Positions 1 through 6,400 of a DNA stretch of 7,469 nucleotides are shown here, piece by piece. Location of the stretch: assembly GCA_002369525.1 (NCBI GenBank), contig DFFN01000071.1, positions 13,969 to 21,437 on the forward strand, written 5' to 3'. Position numbers and translations under genes: made by a program. Numbering within the stretch: the stretch's first letter is position 1; each line of letters starts with the position of its first letter. The notes below the pieces were generated by a model that had not been told where the DNA came from, did no database searches, and saw only the letters and a program-made list of their open reading frames with translations. This DNA comes from Lachnoclostridium sp. UBA3775 (lineage in GTDB: Bacteria > Bacillota > Clostridia > Lachnospirales > Lachnospiraceae).

Positions 1-164
1 CTGCCATGCCGTATCTTCTCAGCTTCGCCGCCGGCGCGATGATGTATGTGGTGGTGGAGGAGCTGGTTCCGGAGATGTCTGCCGGAGAGCATTCTAATAT
101 CGGAGTTATCATGTTTGCCGCAGGCTTTACACTGATGATGGCGTTGGATGTGGCGCTGGGATAG
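1..164 (+). CDS. ZIP-family metal transporter, C-terminal fragment
   Basis: This is the 3' end of a gene that begins left of the window; the first whole codon is at position 3 and the TAG stop is at 162-164, leaving 53 residues. The peptide contains SFAAGAMMYVVVEELVPE, then a short polar loop with HSNIG, then a final hydrophobic helix ending LMMALDVALG. This matches the last two membrane helices of ZIP transporters of the GufA/ZupT type, where the AAGAM-YVV-EEL-PE pattern and the DVALG end are characteristic. Members of the family carry zinc and other divalent metals into the cytoplasm. The metal-binding helices that would indicate specificity are outside the window. No hairpin terminator is seen after the stop; a T6 run at 168-173 has no stem before it. 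Confidence 0.85.
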   Translation, partial: AMPYLLSFAAGAMMYVVVEELVPEMSAGEHSNIGVIMFAAGFTLMMALDVALG

Positions 165-183
165 ACGTTTTTTAAACCTTTTC

Positions 184-212
184 TTGTATTACCAATGCTT
201 TTGTGGTATCAT
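184..212 (+). promoter_or_regulatory. Extended -10 promoter for the 273-1538 unit
   Basis: A -35 element TTGTAT (184-189) is separated by 17 bp from TATCAT (207-212), which is preceded by TG at 204-205 to form an extended -10. Transcription would begin near 219. This is downstream of the in-frame ATG at 195 and so favours the ATG at 273 as the real start of the next gene. The leader would be about 54 nt. Confidence 0.6.
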
Positions 213-226
213 AGTAAGGTAAAGCA

Positions 227-246
227 CCTCGGGGTTTGCCCTGAGG
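227..246 (+). promoter_or_regulatory. Hairpin in the 5' leader, role unknown
   Basis: Positions 227-234 pair with 239-246 to give an 8 bp stem with one G-T wobble and a TTTG tetraloop. It lies between the predicted transcription start and the ribosome site at 264-268. No T-tract follows, so it is not a classical terminator. It could stabilise the mRNA 5' end or be incidental. Confidence 0.35.
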
Positions 247-272
247 AACACAGCAGGTTATACGAGGGAAAA

Positions 273-1145
273 ATGAGCAGGAAAAGTAAAGAACAGGAAA
301 TAATAACAAATACAGACGAGCCTGAAACTACAGCGGAGAATGCTGATAATTCCGATTCTGCGGAAGAAGGCGGGAACGGCATAAAGATTTCGACGGCGTG
401 GGATGAAAAAGGAAAAAATGAGATAGGAAACTGCGTTTTTAACAGTTCTCCCGATACCTTAAAAAAAGGTGAGCCCATGGATCTTCTGATAGTTGTCTGC
501 GCATTGCTTGCGCTTGTCTGCCTTTCTGTAATGGCAGTATCGGGAATTAATAAGGGCTTTACTCCGAGCATGTGGGTGTTAATGGGATGCTATGCGTTCA
601 TAGCTTTTGTGTGCCTTTGCAAGCCTCTTCATTATGCGCTTTCGAAATCCGCCTGGAATGCCGGACTCAGGGAAAAGTTTCCGGTCAACAAAGGTTTCAG
701 CCCCGATTCGGAGCTTTTTGAAGATAAAATAAGCGTTACCGATGCTCTCGGAAAAAAAGAAGAGATTAAGTTTGAAAGCATGACCGGAATATATGAGACC
801 GATAATTTCATTATATTCCATGAGAATGATTCGAGGATTTTTGCGTTTTCAAAGGAACAGCTTAAGGATAATGAGAATGCCGGAAAGATCAGGGAGATAC
901 TGGGCGGCAGGCTTGAAAATAAGATGAGCGCCGAAAAGCAGGCTGAAGCAGTAGACGACGCTTCTGATGATTCCGTTAAGGAAGAAAAGGCGAAGGAGGT
1001 TTCGCCGGAGACTACGGGAGAGAGTGAAGAAAAGCCTGAAGAAGCTGATGAAAATGCCGTAAAGGTACAGTCTGTGACAAGCTTTGCGGATAAAAAGAAA
1101 AAAGAGCTTGAAGAGCTTGAAAGCCTGATGGCTGAAAATAAGTAA
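273..1145 (+). CDS. Two-TM membrane protein with acidic tails, probable YcxB-like domain
   Basis: The 290-residue protein has no function I can name. Residues 1-68 are hydrophilic and acidic, rich in Glu, Asp, Thr and Asn. Two helices follow, about 70-91 and 100-116, with a short loop. Residues about 141-212 resemble the cytoplasmic part of YcxB-like proteins: FEDKISV, then KFESMTGIYETDNFIIFHE, then RIFAFSKEQL. The tail from about 214 is strongly acidic and ends in a charged coiled-coil-like stretch (KKKKELEELESL). Both ends are probably cytoplasmic. I chose ATG 273 over the in-frame ATG 195 because GAGGG lies at 264-268 and the predicted promoter lies downstream of 195. The gene ends 21 bp before ridA and probably shares its transcript. 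An A7 run at 461-467 is followed by a second good start at 477 (Met69) just before the first helix. The reading frame is sound; the YcxB assignment is from pattern only. Confidence 0.8.
   Translation: MSRKSKEQEIITNTDEPETTAENADNSDSAEEGGNGIKISTAWDEKGKNEIGNCVFNSSPDTLKKGEPMDLLIVVCALLALVCLSVMAVSGINKGFTPSMWVLMGCYAFIAFVCLCKPLHYALSKSAWNAGLREKFPVNKGFSPDSELFEDKISVTDALGKKEEIKFESMTGIYETDNFIIFHENDSRIFAFSKEQLKDNENAGKIREILGGRLENKMSAEKQAEAVDDASDDSVKEEKAKEVSPETTGESEEKPEEADENAVKVQSVTSFADKKKKELEELESLMAENK
466..479 (+). promoter_or_regulatory. Possible internal translation start (Shine-Dalgarno plus ATG 477)
   Basis: AAGGTGA (466-472) matches the 3' part of the consensus Shine-Dalgarno sequence and lies 4 nt before an in-frame ATG at 477-479. 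Initiation here would give a 222-residue form that begins directly at the first membrane helix and lacks the acidic N-terminal 68 residues. This may be chance, as the SD match is over a purine-rich Lys-Gly-Glu coding stretch. Confidence 0.3.
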
Positions 1146-1166
1146 TACAGGGTTGGAGGACAGGAA

Positions 1167-1538
1167 ATGGAAAAAGTATTTACAAATAATGCCCCTGCGG
1201 CAATAGGACCTTATTCACAGGCAATTAAGGTAGGAAACCTTCTTTTTACCTCGGGCCAGATACCCATTGTGCCCGCAACAGGCGAGATAATTGCGGGAGG
1301 AATAGAGGAACAGGCAAGACAGGCCTGCGAGAATCTTAAGGCTGTTGCCGAAGCAGCAGGCACCTCGCTTGACAAGGTGGTAAAGACCACCTGCTTCCTT
1401 GCGGAGATGGGTGATTTTGCGGCATTCAACAAGGTTTACGGCGAGTATTTCACAGAAAAACCGGCAAGATCCTGCGTTGCCGTAAAGACCTTGCCGAAGA
1501 ATGTGCTTTGTGAAATTGAAATGATCGCAGAGCTGTAA
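1167..1538 (+). CDS. ridA: RidA, 2-iminobutanoate/2-iminopropanoate deaminase
   Basis: This 123-residue protein is a full-length member of the RidA (YjgF/YER057c/UK114) family; the E. coli protein has 128 residues. The family forms trimers in the cytoplasm and hydrolyses reactive enamine and imine intermediates released by PLP enzymes such as threonine dehydratase, yielding 2-oxoacids and ammonia. Visible family signatures are NNAPAAIGPYSQ near the N terminus, TSGQIP at 28-33, the VVKTT segment at 71-75, and PARSCVAV at 99-106. Arg101 in the last corresponds to the catalytic Arg105 of E. coli RidA. The C-terminal CEIEMIA stretch (115-121) supplies the usual acidic residues, so the enzyme should be active. 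The start is fixed by GGAGG at 1155-1159, 7 nt before the ATG. It follows the two-TM gene by 21 bp on the same strand. Confidence 0.95.
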   Translation: MEKVFTNNAPAAIGPYSQAIKVGNLLFTSGQIPIVPATGEIIAGGIEEQARQACENLKAVAEAAGTSLDKVVKTTCFLAEMGDFAAFNKVYGEYFTEKPARSCVAVKTLPKNVLCEIEMIAEL

Positions 1539-1560
1539 AGAGTTCTGTTAACGCCGGTAC

Positions 1561-2670
1561 CTAGGCTCTGAGCATAACAAGGAGTCCCAGATATGCCAGG
1601 CAGATCGCTGCATGTAAAATAACAAATCTGAAAACAACCTGAGTCGGCGACCAAGCCGGCTCTTTGTTTTTGCGGACATGGTCATGAAGGGGAGTGCGTA
1701 TGTTTTTCATGAAGCCCTTAAGCTTAAGGAAACGTATGCACACTATTTTTATCAGGCCGAGACCTCCGTCAAGTATGATGACGAGGGCGAGCGGGATAAA
1801 GAGCAAAGGTGAACCGCTCTTTAAGGCAAGTATCGCAATGAACATGCCCATAGCACGCGAACCGGCATCGCCCATCATTAAGATCGAAGGATTGGCATTG
1901 TACCAGAGGTAAGCCAAAAGGCAGAAAATGAACGAGAGTATAAGGCCTTTGTAAATGAAGGCGGTTGACATTACGAACTCGGTCGGCTCTTTGTCAAAGG
2001 CGTTTACAATGCTTCCGTTAAGGATGTCCTTGATGTCGCCGGCTCCGAAAGCTGCCGAGACATCGGAAAAGAAGGTCTTGAAAAATGCGAAGAATCCGAT
2101 AAGCGTGGTTATCACGAGCGATGCCGACAGGCCGTCAACACCGTCCGAACAGTTGACAACATTGATCGCAGCCCAGATAAGAATCACCGCGAGCACAACA
2201 TAGAGCCATGAAGGAAGAGTAAAGGTCTTGTCGATCAGGACTATGCTAAGCTTTGAACCGTTGTAGTGTACATAGGTGATCGCACATCCGAGAGCGATGA
2301 CAAAATCGATGATGCCCTTCTTATATTCTCCCCAGGGGGTCTTTGCGGCGTCGTCAAGGAAGCCCGAGAGCATGGTGAGCAGCAGTATCAGAAGGTAGAT
2401 CGCAAGCTCGGTGCTTAAGGGAAAGAAGATCAGGGTTGAAACGATGAACACAGGTACAAAGATCACGCCTGCGCCTCTGCCCTTGCCGGCGGATTTTTTG
2501 CCGTCAACCGCAAAGTCGCGGCCGGCGTCACGCGGAAGCCTGTCCTTTAACAGGCCGGTTGCCACGAAAGTAGCCGCAAAGGAAAAGATGATTCCAAGAA
2601 ACATAAAAAGCCTTGCGTTTTTTAAAAGATCACAGGTTTCGCAGCTGTCTTTTATTATATGGTAGAGCAT
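1561..2670 (-). CDS. mraY: MraY-like phospho-MurNAc-pentapeptide transferase (glycosyltransferase family 4)
   Basis: The 369-residue protein is an integral membrane enzyme of the MraY/WecA superfamily, which moves a phospho-sugar from a UDP-sugar to undecaprenyl phosphate; MraY makes lipid I for peptidoglycan. I count ten membrane helices, at about 21-41, 69-85, 89-105, 118-134, 155-171, 181-201, 238-257, 274-285, 288-312 and 345-367. All key loops then fall on the cytoplasmic side, as in MraY. Catalytic motifs are LDD (Asp106, Asp107), NVVNCSDGVDGL (170-181) and GDAGSR (267-272). The last loop has TPLHDH (326-331), where typical MraY has HHH, so His330 is replaced by Asp. The N terminus adds a CxxC pair (Cys10, Cys13). 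ATG 2670 is chosen over an in-frame ATG at 2745 because GGGAGG lies 7 nt upstream and the predicted promoter lies between the two starts. The gene stands alone rather than in a cell-wall cluster. A WecA/TagO-type enzyme with another sugar substrate is the main alternative. Confidence 0.8.
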   Translation of the reverse strand: MLYHIIKDSCETCDLLKNARLFMFLGIIFSFAATFVATGLLKDRLPRDAGRDFAVDGKKSAGKGRGAGVIFVPVFIVSTLIFFPLSTELAIYLLILLLTMLSGFLDDAAKTPWGEYKKGIIDFVIALGCAITYVHYNGSKLSIVLIDKTFTLPSWLYVVLAVILIWAAINVVNCSDGVDGLSASLVITTLIGFFAFFKTFFSDVSAAFGAGDIKDILNGSIVNAFDKEPTEFVMSTAFIYKGLILSFIFCLLAYLWYNANPSILMMGDAGSRAMGMFIAILALKSGSPLLFIPLALVIILDGGLGLIKIVCIRFLKLKGFMKNIRTPLHDHVRKNKEPAWSPTQVVFRFVILHAAICLAYLGLLVMLRA

Positions 2671-2677
2671 TATATGT

Positions 2678-2683
2678 CCTCCC
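2678..2683 (-). promoter_or_regulatory. Ribosome binding site that fixes the mraY-like start
   Basis: The minus strand reads GGGAGG here, 7 nt before the ATG at 2670. The longer in-frame start at 2745 has no comparable site, and it lies immediately upstream of the predicted -10 element. Confidence 0.8.
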
Positions 2684-2735
2684 TTTACTGGTATTAAATA
2701 TATGAAATGATCCGTAAATGTTTTACCAAGAGCAA

Positions 2736-2764
2736 ATTCTAACATATTTAAATTTATTATTCAA
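2736..2764 (-). promoter_or_regulatory. Promoter for the mraY-like gene
   Basis: On the minus strand the -35 is TTGAAT (2764-2759), followed by a 17 bp A/T-rich spacer and TAGAAT (2741-2736). TG one base upstream of the hexamer makes this an extended -10. Transcription would begin near 2729, giving a leader of about 59 nt. Confidence 0.6.
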
Positions 2765-2815
2765 GTAATATCGGGATGCTTCCGTTAAAAAATATGACTG
2801 TCTGTGTGTTTTTGC

Positions 2816-2844
2816 TTGCCATAAACCTTTTTTTGCTGTAAAAT
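2816..2844 (+). promoter_or_regulatory. Promoter for the nitroreductase-purL unit
   Basis: TTGCCA (2816-2821) and TAAAAT (2839-2844) each match consensus at five of six bases and are 17 bp apart. The start of transcription would be near 2851. It points away from the mraY-like promoter, with 51 bp between the two -35 elements, so a regulator bound there could affect both. I recognise neither a PurR box nor a purine riboswitch. Confidence 0.65.
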
Positions 2845-2861
2845 ATATTGTACCTGAGCTT

Positions 2862-2921
2862 ATGTGCCCGTGCAGGCCGGGCGCGGAGTCATTCTTTGCC
2901 TGCGGGAAGGGGAAAAAATGA
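2862..2921 (+). CDS. Possible cysteine-containing leader peptide (19 codons)
   Basis: An ATG at 2862 opens a 19-codon frame, MCPCRPGAESFFACGKGKK, with Cys at 2, 4 and 14. Its TGA (2919-2921) overlaps the nitroreductase ATG (2918-2920) as ATGA, an arrangement typical of translational coupling. Against it, the ribosome site is weak (GAG 2856-2858, only 3 nt from the ATG) and the predicted transcription start is only about 11 nt upstream. Frames this short often occur by chance. The overlap, the cysteines and the surrounding hairpins make it worth recording as a candidate only. Confidence 0.25.
   Translation: MCPCRPGAESFFACGKGKK
2866..2906 (+). promoter_or_regulatory. Two mutually exclusive hairpins in the nitroreductase leader
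   Basis: GCCCG (2866-2870) can pair with CGGGC (2878-2882). Alternatively GCAGGC (2872-2877) can pair perfectly with GCCTGC (2898-2903), with CCC 2867-2869 and GGG 2904-2906 extending that stem across a 2-nt bulge. The two folds share bases and cannot coexist. The second ends directly against the ribosome site. No T-tract follows, so any effect would more likely be on translation than on termination. Confidence 0.3.
2907..2912 (+). promoter_or_regulatory. Ribosome binding site that fixes the nitroreductase start
   Basis: AAGGGG lies 5 nt before the ATG at 2918. The in-frame GTG at 2864 would add 18 residues (PVQAGRG...) unlike any nitroreductase N terminus I know, and has no such site. Confidence 0.7.
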
Positions 2922-3445
2922 ACGAGGTTTTACAGACAATCAAAAAGAGAAGCTCCATCAGGGCTTACAAGGCTGAAAAGCTGACAAAGGAAGAGCTGGA
3001 TGCGCTCATTGCCGCAGGTCTTCAGGCACCAACCGCCGCAAACAGACAGGAAATACATTTTACTGTTGTTGACGGTGACAATCCGATACTCAGTGAGGTT
3101 GAGGAAGAGAAAAATGCTTTCAGAGGCCTTCGCCCGCGCTTTAATTTCTACTATGATGCGCCGACAGTAATCTTTATCAGTGCCGACACCGATTTCCATT
3201 GGGGAACCCTTGATGCAGGAATCGCTGTTGAAAACATAAGCCTTGCCGCACAGAGCATGGGACTCGGAAGCCTGATAATCGGCTGCATTTACGAGGCGCT
3301 TAACGGGGACCGCGCAGACTATTTCAGGGAAAAGCTTGCCATTCCCGACGGCTACCGTTTTGAAATTGCGATCGCACTCGGCAGACGCGACACCGAAAAG
3401 GAGCCTCACGAATATGATTTTGATAAAAATGTTACCATACTTTAA
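2918..3445 (+). CDS. Nitroreductase-family FMN oxidoreductase
   Basis: The 175-residue protein fits the small nitroreductase family, cytoplasmic homodimeric flavoproteins that bind FMN and use NAD(P)H to reduce nitro compounds, quinones or, in some members, other electrophiles. The FMN phosphate motif RSSIRAYK is at 11-18. The second family segment APTAANRQ (37-44) follows, then LDAGIAVENISLAAQSMGLGS (98-118), the helix that builds the dimer core, and the end motif IALGRRD (152-158). The length is typical for the shorter members (about 170-200). The true substrate cannot be read from the sequence. The start at ATG 2918 follows AAGGGG and begins right at the conserved N terminus. purL lies 36 bp downstream on the same strand, so the two are probably transcribed together from the promoter at 2816-2844. 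Confidence 0.88.
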   Translation: MNEVLQTIKKRSSIRAYKAEKLTKEELDALIAAGLQAPTAANRQEIHFTVVDGDNPILSEVEEEKNAFRGLRPRFNFYYDAPTVIFISADTDFHWGTLDAGIAVENISLAAQSMGLGSLIIGCIYEALNGDRADYFREKLAIPDGYRFEIAIALGRRDTEKEPHEYDFDKNVTIL

Positions 3446-3481
3446 TTCATGTCACATCTAAATATAAAGGAGAGAGAATCC

Positions 3482-6400
3482 ATGGTAAAAAGAGTGTATG
3501 TTGAAAAGAAAGCGGATTTTGCCGTACGTGCGAAGGAACTAAGGGAAGAGCTTTTAAGCTACCTTGGTCTTAAGGCACTTGAAAATGTCCGCGTTCTTGT
3601 GAGGTATGATGTTGAAAACGTGGATGATGAGACCTATAAGAAGGCGCTTACCACAGTCTTTTCAGAGCCTCCGATGGATGATTATTTTGAGGAGAGCATC
3701 AGCGTAAAGCCCGGAAGCACGGTATTTTCCGTAGCTTACCTTCCCGGCCAGTTCGATCAGAGAGCGGACTCCGCCGAGCAGTGCATTAAGCTTCTTAACG
3801 AGGCGGCAGAACCCGTTGTCCGCACCGCAACCACCTATGTGCTTGAAGGAAAGCTCACGGCAGATGAGGCTGAGGCCGTTAAGGCATACTGCATAAACCC
3901 TGTCGATTCTTCGGTAACTCCCGAGGAAAAGCCCGAAACGCTTATACAGGAGTTTGCGGTTCCCGAGGACGTAAAGATTTTTGACGGTTTCAGGGATATG
4001 GCAGACGCAGAGTTTAAGGCACTCTATGATTCGCTTAACCTTGCAATGACCTATAAGGATTTTCTCTTTATTCAGGATTACTATAAAAATACCGAAAAGC
4101 GTGACCCTTCGATGACCGAGATCAGGGTGCTTGATACCTACTGGTCCGATCACTGCCGTCATACCACCTTCTCAACCGAGCTTACCGACGTCAAGTTCGA
4201 GGAAGGCTACTACAAGGCACGCATCGAAAAAACCTTCAATGACTATAAAAACGAACATCAGATTCTTTACAAGGACAGAAACGACAAGTTCATCTGTCTG
4301 ATGGATCTTGCCGTCATGGGCATGAAAAAGCTTCGCGCAGAGGGAAAGCTCGAGGATATGGAAGTATCCGACGAGATCAACGCCTGCTCGATAATCGTAC
4401 CCGTGACAACCGTTAACGACGGTGTTGAAAGCACAGATGAATGGCTGATCTTCTTCAAGAACGAGACACATAACCATCCTACCGAGATCGAGCCCTTCGG
4501 TGGCGCCGCAACCTGCCTTGGCGGAGCAATCCGCGATCCCCTTTCGGGCCGCGGCTATGTTTACCAGGCAATGCGTGTGACCGGTGCCGCAGACCCTACA
4601 AAATCACTTAAGGAAACCCTCGAGGGCAAGCTTCCCCAGAGAAAGCTTACAACAGGTGCAGCAAAGGGTTATTCCTCATACGGCAACCAGATCGGTCTTG
4701 CAACCGGACTTGTTGATGAAATCTATCATCCGGATTATGTTGCAAAGAGAATGGAGATAGGTGCCGTTATGGGTGCCGCTCCGAGAAAGAATGTTAAACG
4801 TGAGAATTCCGATCCCGGAGATGTTATCATCCTCATGGGCGGAAGAACGGGACGTGACGGCTGCGGCGGTGCAACCGGTTCATCCAAGAAACATACAACG
4901 GAATCGCTTAATACCTGCGGCGCCGAGGTTCAGAAGGGTAACCCTCCGACCGAGCGTAAGCTGCAGAGGCTTTTCAGACGCCCCGAAGTTTCTTCGCTCA
5001 TCAAGAAGTGCAACGATTTCGGCGCAGGCGGCGTATCGGTTGCCATAGGCGAGCTTGCTGCGGGCCTTGACATCGATCTTGACAAGGTTCCGAAGAAATA
5101 CGCGGGCCTTGACGGAACCGAGCTTGCAATCTCCGAATCCCAGGAGAGAATGGCAATTGTTGTTGATCCTAAGGATGTCCGGGCCATGCTTGGCTTTGCG
5201 GAGGAGGAGAATCTCGAGGCGGTTGTTGTTGCGACGGTTACCGAATCTCCCCGCCTTGTCATGAAGTGGAGAGGCAAGACCATAGTAGATATCTCGAGAG
5301 CATTTCTCGATACTAACGGTGCCCATCAGGAGACCACCGCTGTCGTTGAGATGCCCGATGAAAATAAAAATTACTTCAAGACCGGTGCGGACTATGTCGC
5401 AGCCGGCGTTAAGAAAGCAGCAGGTAAAGCCGACGTGCCCATGGACGGTGCATTTGAAATAGCGGCCAAGGGCGATACACCGGAAAACCGCAGGGCAGCA
5501 TGGCTTGCGGCAGTTTCGGATCTTAACTCCTGCGGCAAAAAAGGTCTTGTGGAAATGTTTGACTCCTCCATCGGCGCGGCAACCGTTACCATGCCCTATG
5601 GCGGAAGGTATCAGACAACCCCTACCCAGAGCATGATCGCAAAGCTTCCGGGCGTTAAGGGCGAGTGTGACCTTGTCACCATGATGAGCTACGGCTATGA
5701 CCCTTATCTTTCAAGCTGGTCGCCTTATCACGGCGCAAGCTTTGCGGTACTTGATTCCGTGGCTAAGATAGTGGCAGCGGGCGGAGACTACAAGAAGATA
5801 AGATTTACCTTCCAGGAATATTTCAAACGTCTCGGAAATGATCCTAAACGCTGGGGAACTCCCCTTTCGGCACTGCTCGGTGCCTATGAGGCTCAGGTAA
5901 GGCTCGGCCTTCCTTCGATCGGCGGCAAGGATTCCATGTCCGGTTCCTTCAACGATATCGACGTGCCTCCGACACTTGTTTCCTTTGCGGTCGATACCGC
6001 AAACACTCAGGACATTGTTACTCCCGAGTTCAAGAATGACGGATCCACCCTTGTGCTTTTTGAGGTTGCAAGGGATGAATATGACCTTCCGGACTTTGAA
6101 GGCTGCATGAAGATGTATGACAGTATTCATGAGCTGACGATGAACGGAAAAATACTTTCGGCCTATGCTTTGGGCGGTAAGGGTATCATCGAGGCTGTTT
6201 CAAAGATGGCTTTCGGTAACAGAGTAGGCGCAAAGCTTTGCAAGAAGCTGACACTTAAGGATGCGCTTGCACCCAGATACGGTGCAATTCTTACCGAAGT
6301 GGCAGAAGGCGCAGAGGATGAGATCCTTGAGAATTTAAGCTTTGCAACAAAGGTCGGACATACCCTTGACAAGCCTGTGTTTGAATGGTGCGACGGTGAC

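Noticed and set aside
168..173. T6 run after the ZIP gene as a terminator
   Set aside because: No stem-loop precedes it.
195..272. N-terminal extension of the acidic membrane protein from the in-frame ATG at 195
   Set aside because: The predicted promoter's -10 (207-212) lies inside it, there is no ribosome site before 195, and ATG 273 has GAGGG upstream.
2671..2745. 25-residue N-terminal extension of the mraY-like protein
   Set aside because: It overlaps the predicted -10 region and lacks a ribosome site, while ATG 2670 has GGGAGG at 7 nt.
2845..2917. Purine riboswitch or PurR-type operator ahead of the nitroreductase-purL unit
   Set aside because: The leader is only about 67 nt and shows no three-way-junction core or PurR box that I can recognise.
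2930..3409. 159-codon open frame on the minus strand
   Set aside because: It lies wholly antisense to the well-supported nitroreductase and shows no recognisable domain.
3420..3446. Possible internal promoter for purL, TTGATA and TTTAAT
   Set aside because: The hexamers match well but the spacer is only 15 bp, shorter than functional promoters normally have, and the region is A/T-rich by composition.
3662..4162. 166-codon open frame on the minus strand
   Set aside because: It lies within purL, whose + strand frame has conserved motifs throughout; the product is Cys/Arg/Leu-rich as expected of a shadow frame.
4880..5326. Overlapping minus-strand open frames of 148 and 117 codons
   Set aside because: They are antisense to the conserved AIRS-like region of purL, with no ribosome site and no known motif.
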